Source: Citrus sinensis (Eukaryota > Streptophyta > Magnoliopsida > Sapindales > Rutaceae). From it: 64,000 nt of DNA. Location of the stretch: contig NC_068557.1 in assembly GCF_022201045.2 (NCBI RefSeq), forward strand, positions 9,732,501-9,796,500, given 5' to 3'. Made by a program: the position numbers and the translations under genes. Each line of letters starts with the position of its first letter. Position 1 is the stretch's first letter. The notes under the pieces are model-generated. The model was not told where the DNA came from. It ran no database searches and saw only the letters and a list, made by a program, of their open reading frames with translations. Below, piece after piece: positions 32,312-45,056 of this stretch.

Positions 32312-32319
32312 TATATAAG
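32312..32319 (+). promoter_or_regulatory. Probable TATA box of the nodulin-like gene
   Basis: tatataag occurs 135 bp upstream of the ATG at 32454, in the context caactatataaggag. The spacing would leave a leader of roughly 100 bases. Confidence 0.6.
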
Positions 32320-32453
32320 GAGTTGGAAAAAAATTCTATCTATCCTGTAAATTTCTACGCATACCCAAATCAGTTTCCATTCAAAAGAAGCACAAAGCTT
32401 CAACATTTTTAATTTTGTGATATTGAGCATTGAGTGAGTGAGTTGAATGAACG

Positions 32454-35400
32454 ATGGGTAAGTTTCAAGAGAGATTTGTATCGTTTTTCAACAACAGATG
32501 GCTGGTGTTTGTGGCAGCAATGTGGATTCAATCCTGTGCTGGGATAGGGTACTTGTTTGGGAGCATATCACCTGTGATCAAGAGTTCTTTGAACTATAAT
32601 CAGAAGCAGATAGCGAGGCTTGGCGTGGCTAAGGATCTTGGTGACAGTGTTGGCTTTTTGGCTGGTAGCTTGTGTGAGGTCTTGCCTATCTGGGGTGCTC
32701 TTCTTGTTGGTGCTTTGCAGAATTTTATTGGTTATGGTTGGGTTTGGTTGATTGTCACTGGTAGAGCTCCTGTTTTGCCTTTGTGGGCTGTGAGTATCAA
32801 TCTCAAATATTCCCTTTTTTTTTTTCTTTTGGTTTTTGTTCATCATTTGATTTTAGTTATCAGATGATGATCTTGGTTTTGTTTGATCTGAAAATTTAGT
32901 AGTCTTGTATTGTTTGGTTGATTTATGTTCTTTGGTCATGACTCATGATGTTAAAGCAAGGATTTTAATTTGCTTTCCATCTTTAGATTTTCTATAATTG
33001 ATTGCAAATTGTTTGATTCATATGCTTCCTTCTGTAAATTTCTTAAAATTTAAGGATTTTGGTTGATTTTGTGTTTCTAGGATCTGGAAAGGCTAAGGCA
33101 AAACATTTTTACTTTATAAACAGTATTCAATTTCTTCAAATGATGCTCTTTCCTTTTTAGTACTATTAGTGTCAAAGCCAATTTTGCTTTTCCCCTTGTG
33201 CGGACAAAATTGATTGTACTTTTTAGTTTGGTGGGGATTTTGACTTCCTTTCTTTTCGGTGCTTAAATGTGTAACTCTGGTCGGGGATCTTACAATTCCG
33301 GTGGTTAATTCCATCTTTCTTACTGTTTTTTTTCTGGAACTTTTGGTGTGATTATGATTGAATTGGGAGAATCAAATTAACGTGGTCCTTATCATTTACC
33401 ACTTACAAGTTCTGGTTGACAAGATAAAATTGTGGACCAATCAAAAGGCCTCCGGATTTAGGAGAGAACATTGTGCATCTTAGTTGCATCTAGTAGATTT
33501 ATTTAAGAGTTTAATTGAAAGTTTCCCAAAAAAAAAAAAGAAATGAAGTGTCTAGTCTTCATTCGTCATTCCTCCAATGGAAGGCATCTACCAAACTTGT
33601 GATATCATGGTGCTTTTCGGTAAATGTGATGTTTTTAAGAAATATGTAGACGTTTTAGTAAATTTAGTTGTTACTTTGGGCATCGATTTTGTATATTATA
33701 AATATAGGTCAATGAAATTAATGTCATTATCATATTAACTTATATTCCAAGTGTTATGCATTTTCTAGTTTATATCAGACATCAGTCAATAATCACATAA
33801 TCCTGAGAAAGTAAGCCTTTGATTTATTTTGATGAGGTGAATTTTTATGTTCTAGTACGCTTTTACAAGTTGCATATAGTCTTGAGTTGGGAGTACTTTC
33901 TTAAGTTACTCGATACAATTTTGTTGCTAGAATCATTTTCTACTGTTCCAGTTGAACTATAAAGTTTTTCCTTGAATAAATTATTCTACTCCATCAATTA
34001 AGTCCAATAGAATAAGGAAACATTTTTGAACTTATTTATCATCTTCCCTTGATCAAATTGCTGACCCACATCAGTATGCAGATGTGCATTCTTATTTTCG
34101 TGGGAAACAATGGCGAAACCTACTTCAATACAGCTGCTTTGGTTTCTTGTGTGCAAAACTTTCCTAAAAGCAGGGGTCCTGTGGTGGGAATACTGAAGGG
34201 CTTTGCTGGGTTAGGCGGTGCTATCTTGACTCAAGTATATACTATGATCCATGCCCCTGATCATGCAAATCTGATATTCATGGTTGCTGTTGGACCGGCA
34301 ATGGTTGTTATTGCTCTAATGTTCATCATCAGACCTGTTGGAGGTCACAGACAAGTCCGGCCTTCAGACAGCTCAAGTTTCACCTTTATTTATAGTGTCT
34401 GTCTTCTGTTGGCAGCTTATCTAATGGGAGTCATGCTTGTTGAAGATCTAGTTGATTTGAACCACACTGTGATAATAATTTTCACGGTGATTTTGTTTGT
34501 TCTTCTTTTTATTCCCATTGTGATTCCGATAATATTAAGTTTCTTTCTAGAGCGAACAGATCCAGCAGAAGAGGCCCTTCTATCAAAACCAGAAAACATG
34601 GAACCTGGCAAATCCAATCAGGAGACTCATGAGGTAATTCTCAGTGAGGTGGAAGATGAGAAACCTAAGGATGTAGACTTGCTTCCGGCATCAGAAAGGC
34701 GAAAAAGAATTGCTCAGTTACAAGCAAGACTATTCCACGCAGCAGCAGAAGGAGCAGTGAGGGTCAAGAGGAGGAGGGGACCACATAGAGGGGAGGACTT
34801 CACCTTGACGCAAGCTTTAATCAAGGCAGACTTTTGGCTTATTTTTTTCTCACTTCTATTGGGGTCTGGATCTGGCCTGACGGTCATTGATAATCTGGGT
34901 CAGATGAGTCAGTCTTTAGGATATGATAACACTCACATCTTTGTATCCATGATCAGCATTTGGAACTTCCTTGGTCGTGTTGGTGGGGGTTACTTCTCTG
35001 AGATTATTGTCAGGTAATCTTACTACATGTTTACTAAATTTAGTTATAAATAATGCTTCAGATTTAGTCTTTCTACCCATCCTAATGATATATCTGTATA
35101 GGGACTACGCTTATCCAAGACCGGTGGCAATGGCTGTTGCGCAATTCGTGATGGCAATTGGTCATATCTTCTTGGGGATGGGTTGGCCTGGGGCCATGTA
35201 TGTTGGCACTCTGCTGATTGGGCTTGGCTATGGAGCTCACTGGGCAATTGTTCCGGCAGCAGCTTCCGAGTTGTTTGGCTTAAAAAAGTTCGGGGCTTTG
35301 TACAACTTTCTTACACTGGCTAATCCTGCAGGTTCACTTGTTTTCTCTGGTCTAATTGCCAGCTATATCTATGATCATGAGGCAGAGAAGCAACATCAGC

Positions 35401-35618
35401 CCCATCACCATCTGCTAAATGCAGGGTCAATTTTTACAAGCATGCCTCGCGTTGATGAACCCCTGAAATGTGAAGGTTCCATATGCTACTTTCTTACTTC
35501 CATGATAATGTCAGGACTTTGCATTGTTGCAGTCATCCTAAGCATGATTCTTGTTCATCGGACAACGAATGTCTATTCCCACCTTTATGGAAAATCCCGC
35601 TCTTCAAATTTGGTGTAA
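32454..35618 (+). CDS. Nodulin-like / major facilitator superfamily transporter (NFD4-type), three exons
   Basis: Exons 32454-32789, 34082-35013 and 35102-35618 (stop at 35616-35618) give a 594-residue protein with consistent phases (donors gtgagt and gtaatc, acceptors gcag and atag). The N-terminal nodulin-like domain starts with NNRWLVFVAAMWIQS and GIGYLFGSISPVIK, and continues with CVQNFPKSRGPVVGILKGFA in exon 2. A charged cytosolic loop (residues about 290-360, ending RGEDFTLTQAL) precedes the second MFS half (GLTVIDNLGQMSQSLGY, GRVGGGYFSE, GYGAHWAIVPAAASELFGL). About 12 membrane helices are expected. The family is plant-specific, and NUCLEAR FUSION DEFECTIVE 4 is the named member; the substrate is unknown. 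The gene looks intact. Confidence 0.9.
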
Positions 35619-35639
35619 CTAAAAAGTGAGCTTTAGCAA

Positions 35640-36059
35640 TTAGAGTATTCCAATGATTTTATTGCGGTACTTGCGTTCTCTGAATGAGGGTGTGTGGAAT
35701 TCTTGAGTTTGCCGCAGCTGCTTACAGTGGAGAGGAAGATGGCAGGGTCAAACATACCGTATAAGATCAGAAATTTTGTTCTGTTTCCTTTTGTCCTGTG
35801 ATTGGAAGCTGCCACGTAGTTTTGAAAGATTCTAATCTGATTGCTGTTGTACACTCCCCACCTTTCTTGGTTCTTACCAGGACAATTCATTGTGTTATAT
35901 TTGTTTATTATTTTCTGTTGAAGATTAATTAGCCACACATTTGTTATGATTTAAGGCCTGATAACCAATACATGATTTTTGCTGGGTTGATAGTTTACAA
36001 CTGTACTGGATTCTTCTTCTGGGTTCCAGTCTTCTACCATAGCTGATGATTAAAAAAAA
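35640..36059. other. 3' flank of the transporter gene
   Basis: Contains the likely 3' untranslated region and no further gene. A weak polyadenylation-type T/A-rich stretch lies near 35890-35940. Confidence 0.4.
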
Positions 36060-36560
36060 AAGGTTCTGAATCTGATGATTGTTCGCAGGGGAGATGGACA
36101 AGTACACTCATCAGGTTCAGAACCATTAACAAGATCAAACCCCCCAAGACCTTTTTTTCAATTATCGTGTCTTGTGTAGAGACTATAGAGCCTGATTGTG
36201 CCTTGTAATTAGTAAAGATCTCGAGCAGTGCTGCATCATCAAACTAAGATTATTAACATGCCTAATGCGAACTTAGGAAAATATTTGAATTGCTTCCAGC
36301 TGTGGTTCAATAACATTTTCTAGAAGAAACAAATTAGTAATTACCTTGGATGACAAGAAACAAGTAATTCTACCACATCACCAAATGAATTACTATAAAA
36401 TTAGCAAGCATGGTTTCTGAAACAGCTAAATCCTAAATTGAATCGCAACAGATATCCAAATAAACAAATTAGGCATCAAAATTCACCCCCTTGCTAGCAA
36501 AATGAATATGAAAAGGCCACAGAAACAAATTTAAATTTCTATTCCTTTCAAAGTCGATTG
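36060..36560 (-). pseudogene. Peroxidase-locus duplication remnants (flanking pieces, copy A)
   Basis: 36065-36240 matches 37945-38080 (for example tagagcctgattgtgccttgtaa against tagaacctgattgtgccttataa), which lies beside the exon-1 remnant of the pseudogene. 36320-36440 matches 38095-38190 and 39230-39270 (aaattagcaagcatggttt). These are pieces of a tandemly duplicated peroxidase unit without coding sequence. Confidence 0.6.
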
Positions 36561-36941
36561 TAGTGATATGATTGTTGTTAGTTTTTATAATTTTTATTTC
36601 TTTGTCATGTTGTTCAATCAATGATATTTCAATCAGCTGAACAGATGAAAAATTGTTTGACTTTGCATATTCTGATAAACTTCTGAAAATTCAGGGATTG
36701 TTGGTGGTGAAAAGTTTGACCATTTTCGCGGTTGCTGGTTTTGCATTTCACAACCTGGAAACTCTTTATTTTTCCCCATTTTCAACAGAATTCAATTCTT
36801 CAAATGACGCAATATTTTCTTTCTTACCGTCTTATGTTAATTTTATGATTTGAGTCTTGATAATACATGATTTGTGCTGTTCTCGGACTTTCAGTCACTT
36901 TTAACCAGAAGTGGGTACTAGTTAATTTGCTGCTGTACTGG

Positions 36942-37770
36942 ATTCTTTTACCAATGCTGAAGATCACGATCATTCACAAATGAAATACAACATTTGTTGT
37001 GGTTGACTTGTTTCACAGTGGATGAGCTAAATGTTCGGAGAGTATTATTTAATACGCTATTTAAAGTGGGTGCAATTAGATATGCCCATAGTCTGTGCTC
37101 CTGAGAGGCAATTATGTTGAATTGTTTAAGGTTTTTTCTGGCGAAATTGGGGTTAAGTTGGGTGAGATCAAAGGGAGGATCCGGGATATTCTCAGGAACA
37201 TGAGACCTATCGGAGTTCAGGCCATCACGACATCCCAATTCTACATTGAATGAAGGTCCATTAGCCTGAAATCAAACACAACAAGAAATATTAGTTCTTG
37301 CTTGAAAACTGAAGTGCATTTTGGTTTCTGAAAATCTTACCAGAACTACAGCATCTCTGGCAGCAATAGCCAATTTGTGTGCACATGAGACTATGCCAGG
37401 GCATGCCGCTTCCACTGCTTGATTTCTTTTGATTAAAATGTCAAAACAAAATGGTGGAAGCGAGAGATTCTCCTCAGCAAGCCTCTCTGCTTCTTTTTGA
37501 TTAATCATTATTGAGGTGTAGCAACCCTGCAATTAGAGCTAGGTCAACCATTAGAGCAATTCTGGAGAAACAAATCATTTGAAGACCCTGGAAATGGATT
37601 CCCCTGACATTGGCTTAATCTGAAAGCTTAGCGAAATTTAAGACATACTGAATTAACTCTGATAAAAGAACAATCTGTTACACTAGGACACATCAAATTA
37701 CATGCAAAATCATTGGAAATACTAATCAATCTACTTCAAGCAACTAGAAATGGAAAAGCATTTAGCCATC

Positions 37771-37804
<34 letters not shown>

Positions 37805-37965
37805 GTTAACGAAGCAGCCGTGGAAAAATATTCGAAATGGTTGCAGGGATTATAGAAGTGTTTTTGGCAGACAACCTGCTTTACTATGGTGGGGACAAGC
37901 GGCAGTGTAGAAGTTTTCTAGTATTTGCCCATCTCCCATGCCAACAATTATCAGATTCAGAACAA
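36942..37965 (-). pseudogene. Class III peroxidase pseudogene (copy B)
   Basis: Three pieces align with the three exons of the intact gene at 39608-41088. Exon-3-like: RDGLNSDRSHVPENIP, LNPNFARKNLKQFNIIA, near 37100-37250. Exon-2-like: AEENLSLPPFCFD and QAVEAACPGIVSCAHKLAIA, near 37340-37530. A decayed exon 1 (GQILENFYTAACP-like and a HGCF remnant) lies near 37810-37960. The catalytic proximal-His region (SGAHTLG) is lost (IASQEHRLWAY at that place) and frames are broken, so no enzyme can be made. Confidence 0.82.
37768..37804. repeat. (TA)n(CA)n microsatellite
   Basis: About nine TA units followed by about eight CA units, next to the exon-1 remnant of the peroxidase pseudogene. Confidence 0.9.
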
Positions 37966-38089
37966 TTAACAGACTTAAACCTCTCAAGACCTTCATTTTT
38001 TCCTTTATCTGAGGTGTGTTTGTCTTTGTAGATACTATAGAACCTGATTGTGCCTTATAAATGGGAAAGAGCTGGATGGAACTGACACA

Positions 38090-38610
38090 AGAAACAAATT
38101 AGAAATTACCTTGGATGGAACCAAGTAAACCTATCATTTCACGAAATAAGTTAGTATAAATTAGCAAACACGGTTTCAATGGGGAGACATAGAATCCACT
38201 GTGCACTTTCACACTTAATAGTAGGCAGTATTCACAAATTTACCAAGATTTCAACCCTAATAGCAATGGGCAAGAATCACGAAACAATGCAATTACAGAA
38301 ATTCTGTCCATTCAATTATTTTATAGCTGACAAAAACACTTATCCAGTTTAATGAAGATTGGAATGTTACATTTTTTTCCCTAAACAAATGAGACTTGCT
38401 TTGACATAACCGCAAAGATAAGAGAAAGCTTGAATATGTGAAAAAAGAAATCAGTTATCCTCCTTTGAAGGAAATTATTTCACAACCAAATGCTTCTTAT
38501 TCAGACCATTTCACCTGTGCAAATTAATCAATTAAAGGCTGTGCGATCTCTGCTTATTCTTCCTTGGTTACTGGCTTCACTTGCATATTTGAAAATTTGA
38601 AGGGCTTACT
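38090..38610 (-). pseudogene. Peroxidase 3'-end remnant (copy B')
   Basis: 38380-38590 aligns with the 3' flank and C terminus of the intact gene (39430-39660). Shared sequence includes gaagattggaat.ttacatttttt and tgctgtgc.gtctct. The minus strand reads VKPVTKEE where the intact protein has VKTGNQGE. Only the last codons and downstream flank survive. Confidence 0.65.
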
Positions 38611-39607
38611 TCCAAATTTCAATGTATTGGTGTATAAATTGAATAGATAAATTTAGGAAAATTATCTACCGACCACCTGTTTTTTTACCCTTTTTAAAAA
38701 ATATACAAATCTTTTTTTTTTTGCAGCGTTCCACTTGAAGTTAACATTTTTTTTCATTGGTCCACTCTCGTTATAACACCGTTAGAACTTTGCTGACATC
38801 ATAAAGGTAAAATTGTTATTTCACAACGACAGTGGTGGACAAGTGCAAAACAATATAATTTCAAGTGGAGTTCACAAAAAAAAAATTAAGAATTGTGTAT
38901 TTTTAAAAAAATACGAAAAAAAATGTAGTCGGTGGATAATTTATTTTTTACATTTGAGGGTAAAAAAGTCATTTACACAATATTCCGTTAGTTTTCTTAA
39001 CGGTCTCCAAACGAAAGTGGACGAGTGAAAAGAAATGTAATTTTAGGTAGATTTCAGTAAAAAAACAAAAAAAGAATTGTATATTTTTTAAAAAATTAGA
39101 AAAAAACGAGTAAACGGCAGATAATTTCCCATAAATTCATCAAGAGTTGATTGGCCTGTTATTCATTTTAATGATGAAAATGACGAGAAAACAAATTTTG
39201 GAATCCAATTGTTGTATCGTTTCATAAGATTGCTTACTAAAAATTAGCAAACATGGTTTCCGAAACAGCGAAATCCAATACAGATTGGCAACAGAAAGCC
39301 ATAAGAAATTTTCTTTTCAATGGTGGGACGTTGAAGCCACCACACAATCAGAAAGAATCACAAAAAACGTGCCATTACAGAAGTTTTTTTCATTCAAGTA
39401 ATTAATGTCTGACAGAAAAGCGTAATATCTTTCAAGGAAGATTGGAATATTACATTTTTTTAGCCAAAATAAATGAGCGTGGACACAATCACAAAGATTA
39501 CGAAGACCTTGAACTAGTAAAAGAAATGAATTATTCTCCTTTCAAGAAAATTATTCCACAGCCGAAGGCTTATTATTTATTCACACCTTTTAACTTATGC
39601 AGATTAA

Positions 39608-41088
39608 CTAATTAAATGCTGTGCAGTCTCTTCGTATTTCTCCTTGGTTTCCGGTTTTAACCCCAACTCTGCCAAGCTTTCTCATAGCTGTGGCAAATGC
39701 TGCATTAAAGTCAAGAGGGTTTCTAGCAAAGTCCTTCACAGTAGGCTGAGATGATGCATCAGTGAATAGCACTTGATCCGAAGTAAACAAGCCCTTCCCC
39801 GCCACTAGATTCTGGTAGTACATATTGTCAAATGTTCGTGGGGTTACAGGATCCATGTTGATGGCAATTTGGGGGTCAACATTTCGCGGACAGGCTTGCA
39901 TTAACTGCTGGGCATAAGCTGGATCCAATGAAGGATCGACAGGAGATGATGAAGAGAATGAGTAGATGCGGTTTGCAAAGCGGTCGCAATGAGAGAAGCC
40001 TAAAGTGTGAGCTCCTGAGAGTGCAATCATGTCAATTTGGCTGAGGCCGTGTTTGGCAAACATTTGGTTGAGTTCATCAAGATTGAATGTTGGTTCTGGC
40101 AAATTTCCCTTCACACTTGAGGCTCTAGATACAAGGCCATCGCGTCTTCCCAATTCTACGCTGAATGAAGCACCTCCAGCCTGCATATTGATCGGATTAA
40201 ATTTAACTTCACAAAGTGGGAAACATAGTGGTTGCTAGTTAATAATGATGCTTATTACCAGAACTACAACATCCCTTGCAGCAATAGCTAAGATGTCTGC
40301 GCAAGAGACTACGCCGGGGCACTGTGCTTCCACAGCTTGCTTAGCCTGAACAACAGTGTCAAATCCGTCTCCTGCAAGGGAAAGGTTGTCTGGGGCATCC
40401 TTCTCCGCGTCCCCATTTGGGGATTGAATCAGGACCGAGGCATCACATCCCTGTCAAAGAAACAACTCAGTTGCCAATTATTGTAATCCACGCTAATTAT
40501 CACAGTAGCCTAAGCCATAAGAGATGCCACCCTAGTCAAACACGTGTGTGCATCTTTCTATTCTTCTTTCCATGCCACCACTTTATATTGTACTATGAGT
40601 TGTCAAATGATATAGACCAAGCTTGTGGTACTTGAATCTGTTAACTCCATGTTAAGCCATTCGCTATTATGTTCTCAAGTCAAAATGGTTTGGTAATTGT
40701 TCTTGTCTAAGCTATAACGTGTGATAGCCTCCAATAACGACCCGTCTACTAAAAATTAATTGCTAAAAAAAAAAAAAAAAACCAACAACAACAACATTGC
40801 TTCTGCTATAAACCAGAAAATATAACCTTATGATCATCTAGTATTTGATAAACGCTAGTTATAATGAGTTACCACGATGAAGCAGTCGTGGAAAAAGAGC
40901 CGGAGAGTTGCCGGAACGGTGATGAACGTTTGGCTAAACTTTGTTGACACCACTCTGTTCACAATGGATTCAACATTAGGACAAGTTGACGAGTAGAAAT
41001 TTTCTACCAATTGCCCATCGCCTCTCTGCATAATCAAAAGAATTGTAAACAAAAACACCATCATCTCTCTCATTACTCCCATTTCCAT
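39608..41088 (-). CDS. Class III secretory peroxidase (PER51/PER73-like), three exons
   Basis: Exons 40873-41088, 40259-40450 and 39608-40180, all phase-0 junctions with GT-AG introns, encode 326 residues, the usual length for the family. Residues 1-25 form a signal peptide ([13 protein letters not shown]) and the mature protein starts [13 protein letters not shown]. Distal Arg63 and His67 lie in RLFFHDCF, the calcium-site GCDAS is at 73-77, and the proximal His194 is in [13 protein letters not shown]. The C terminus [17 protein letters not shown] is intact. The enzyme oxidises phenolics with hydrogen peroxide in the cell wall/apoplast. Most family genes have three introns; here the last one is absent. 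Broken tandem copies lie at 36.1-38.6 kb. Confidence 0.93.
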
Positions 41089-41099
41089 CTCTAGCTATT

Positions 41100-43789
41100 G
41101 GCATGCAACTTCATTAATTTCTTCTTTGTGTATCTTTGGTTAGGCTACTAATGAGTCTTACTTATATAGAGAAAAAAAATAAATGAATGTGGAAAAAAAC
41201 AGAAACGTGACAAGCTTGACAAAGATAATATTTATAATATGCTATACAGGCTGCCTTCTTTGCTTGGTCTATATGAACGCAATACTTTTGGTATTAACTT
41301 CAACCCATTGAATCATGAACACTTCCCTAATGCACACGTCCACACTTTTCCGTCCAGTAAACAGTTAATAACTTTTTACAAAAAAAAATTGAACACACCC
41401 CACTTGAGAATGATCCGTCACAGCTTTCACAATTTATCTTCTTGTTGTATATTAGCACTCATTGTCTTTCAAAACCGACCACCCACTAAGATATAGCCAC
41501 GCGCTACTGATTATATATCTCAGCTTGGTAATAATTAACTTGTGATTATGCTGTATACATACATAAGTGTTTCTGTTTATGTTACTGTGAAAACAAGTTG
41601 GAGGAGGTGATAAATTAATTTTCTCTATTCTATGGGCAATGCAAGTAGCCATAATTAATAACCTGACAAGTTTATCTGATTGAATCTTGCAAGTCAAATT
41701 TAAAGACCATTTCTTGAATAGCATTAGCAAGTGCAAGGAAAATCAACGTTATTTGTCTGTTGAAATGGTGGTTATATATATATATATATATTAAGGGCAT
41801 TTTCTTAGATGGATTACGCACATCCAAATTCACCTGATTGCTTGCATACGAAGAAATGAAAACGACGATAAAAAAACAAATTTAAATCCAGTACTGGACA
41901 TTTCACATTGGAATATGCTTAGCAACCATTGCTAATTTTGCCTTTTTTATGGCCAAAAAATGCATTAGGCGTGCAAAGATAAATGTTTTCCCATATGGTA
42001 ATTGCAATTCTAGGAAATAAGCAAAACCCACTTGTGTACTTTGATAGACTGAGCCAATATTGCCAATTCTTGTAAAAATTAATTAGAAATATGTGTCAAT
42101 ATCCCCTAATTAGACTTTGTTAATCTTGATTATTATAATTGTATTCAGAGCCGTTAGAACGAAGCTTTCATCTTCACTACACGTATGAAACGTGATGTAA
42201 TTTTGTTTGATTTTCTTATTTGACACGGAGCCAATCACCTTGGCCAACAAACTCTCGCCAATCACAATTATGTTCAAAAAAACTGTTTTCTTTTAGGTGT
42301 TGAAAATTTTATAGAGGTTCGAAATCTATCTGTCTTCATTTTTTTAACACTTGTTTATAACGATTAGTTAGAAGAGTGAAGTAAGATTAGCATTACGTGG
42401 CCAGATGTATGTGCATACCCAGAAAGATACATATATATACTTGCCTCTTGCTTTTATTTTATTTTATTTAGGATAAATTTTGAATCACCCTTTCATGAAA
42501 CTGACAATCATTAAAAATACCTTCAACTTATTATAAATTTCAACTTATCTCTATTTTTGTGCACAAGATAAAGAAAAAAAATTAGGTCAGCTGATGATTT
42601 TTTTTATCTTCTTAATAAAATGAAAGTAGTTAAACTTTATAATAATTTAGAATGTATTTTAAAGATTGTCATTTTGTGAGAGGATAATTCGAACATAAAA
42701 ATCTTCTATTTATTAACCTCTTTATCTTTCAAATATCCGAATTTAAATGATCAATCAAATGAAACTAATTAAAAATAATTACTTCTCAAAAAAAATTAAA
42801 AATAATTAACCAAATCTCTAAGAGAATGGAAGAATAGTGGAGATTTTACAAAATAGACCCACGCACACCTTTTCTATTTTTCTTTTAATTTCTTTTTGCT
42901 TTCAATAAACATGCACCCCCAATCTCATGCCACGCACAAATTAAATTTATACTCTTTCAATAGCCGTCGCATCTGTAATATCTAATCTAGCTCTTAGCTG
43001 ATCTGGTCCGACCCCATAACGTGGATTCATCTAGAACATCACACCACCATACGAACATATGCTATATAGAGGATAAATTTGGGGCCCAAAATGAGAAGTG
43101 TTGCACCCATTGACAACTTTGATATAGAAATATTTACCTTTGACCCTTCTTTTTTCCTTGTTGTAAAAGGCCAAATCATCGCACCACTATCTCAATTTTC
43201 AACCTTTTGATTGTGGTTGTTAAGCTTTAATTTACAGATTTTAAATGGTACCCTTTGATGTTAATATGGAATATGTTTAAATAATTAAGAAGTAAAGTTG
43301 AATTTTCAATGTATTGGAAAAAGTTAAATATATTGAAACATCATCATATGGGACAACCATATGATACGATCTTCAAAATTCTTTAGAAGTTATAATTTTA
43401 AACTACCCATTAAAAAAATTAACCTTCGTTTCACTCCAAACAGAAGTTGGGTCATTCACTTTTAAATTTGGATATTTAATGACATAACATAATCTTTGAA
43501 TCAGGAATGTTTCTTATAGGGAAGGTACATTAATATAAACTTTAGTGATAATTGCATACTATATTCTGGGCGATTGAATTTGCCCGAACAAACCCTACCT
43601 CGCCACGTCTAAGATTAAAAACATTGCCAACCAAATTCAATCTTTAATACCGCATGCTTTGCACATCCTCGGGGCGTGTTTGGTAGGCTGCACAAACCTG
43701 GACCAGACTACACAGCAAAAACAATCAATGCTTGTTGAACAAGCCAAACTCAGCCATAAGTTTGACCTTGACCATTCTTTACTCCACTA
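41100..43789. other. Upstream and intergenic region, no gene seen
   Basis: It includes the likely promoter of the minus-strand peroxidase; cttatatagag near 41160-41170 could be its TATA box (minus strand CTCTATATAAG). A (TA)n run is at about 41772-41790. The remaining ORFs are short and without recognisable similarity. Confidence 0.45.
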
Positions 43790-43797
43790 GCTCGCAC

Positions 43798-44275
43798 TAG
43801 GGTTGGTAATAGGATGGGACTAGTCAAAATTTGCCGATCTTGGTTTTGTTGCAAATAGTAAATTTAACTTAAATTTGGACAAAAATATGTTTAAATTCCT
43901 TTTCGATCGGAATTTCAAATTGTCTCAGATAACGTGAGTTTTCTATCATACGTTATAAATTTTATCACAAACAATATTTCATATACTTATAACTAACATG
44001 TCATACGCTTGTGACGACACACACATATATAATTTATTGAAACGAGTTGTCATACACATATGATCAACATATTAGAGATATAATTCCTTAAATTGAATTA
44101 TCATACTTTTCTAAAAACTTAAATTTCGAGTCAGTCGAGATCTCGATTGAGATTTTCAAACATTTTAAATTTCAACATGTATAGTAAATTGGGACAAAAT
44201 TTTATCTCGAATCATGACCCAAATGGGCTAGGATCTCAAATCTTGATCAAAATTTAGAAAATTTTATCAATGCTA
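43798..44275. mobile_element. Short hAT-like non-autonomous element (478 bp)
   Basis: The left end TAGGGTTGGTAATA and the inverse of the right end TAGCATTGATAAAA share TAG..TTG.TAA. The flanks gctcgcac (43790-43797) and gctcacac (44276-44283) agree at 7 of 8 bases, as for an aged hAT duplication. No ORF. Confidence 0.55.
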
Positions 44276-44287
44276 GCTCACACCCAT

Positions 44288-44815
44288 TTAGGGTGGGTAA
44301 ATTTAGGTTCAGATTAACTCGATCGGGTTTTTAAATTAATTGAGTTGGGAAAAATAATCTAAACTTGTAATTCGATCCATTCCAACTTGGATATAATTCG
44401 AATCTGATCGAAAATTTGTGTCACAGATGATTTGTGTGTGCATGGTATTTTGGATTGGAGTAAGTTTGACTTGAGCTGGTCATAATTCAATCCAATCGAG
44501 TTGAAGTCTCGAACCCAAAATTTTCAAATCGGGTCGGTTACTGTCCCCCCAGCATCCACCCCTAAGCCTTCGCTCTTTGTGGGGATATTTATCCTATCCC
44601 ATGCAGCCAATAACAAGAATTTTAATGGTATCAAACGTTACTTAAATGAAAATAATAAATTACTTGCTGTTGACTATCACCGGTAGTGGCTGCCGGTTGT
44701 GATTTTAATTTTTATCGATAAAATCAAAAGAAAAATATAACATTATAAACAAAAAATAAATACCAAAGACAAACCAGAAACTTACTTGAAAGACACAAAA
44801 CAACCCATGACATGG
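44288..44815. other. Intergenic region, no gene seen
   Basis: A stretch from ttagggtgggtaa (about 44287) to catccacccctaa (about 44566) has hAT-like inverse ends, but its flanks do not match. The rest is unique sequence. Confidence 0.35.
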
Positions 44816-44817
44816 TT

Positions 44818-44865
44818 TGGGGCCCAAGCTTTGGGCCATAAATCTTAGCATTCTTGGGCCAGTAA
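44818..44865. promoter_or_regulatory. Cluster of TGGGCC-type (site II) promoter motifs
   Basis: ggggcccaag, tttgggccat and cttgggccag occur within 50 bp, about 200 bp upstream of the ATG at 45057. Such TGGGCY site II motifs are common in promoters of plant growth and housekeeping genes. Confidence 0.5.
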
Positions 44866-45056
44866 AGGGCACAATAGCAAAACCCAACCTTCATTTTAGA
44901 TTCAAATCCGAACTGCTCCCCGAAACAACACTATTCCTTTCCTCGCTTCCACTCTCTTCTCCACAACCGCTAGACAAGTTCAAAATTGAATTCACCAGAA
45001 ACAACGAAACGAAAACGAACCGAAAGCTGAAAACTCAAAATCGATATCGATAATTC

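Noticed and set aside
44286-44568. Second hAT-like element with TTAGGG-type inverse ends
   Set aside because: The flanking 8-mers do not match and the termini match weakly; not enough to call.
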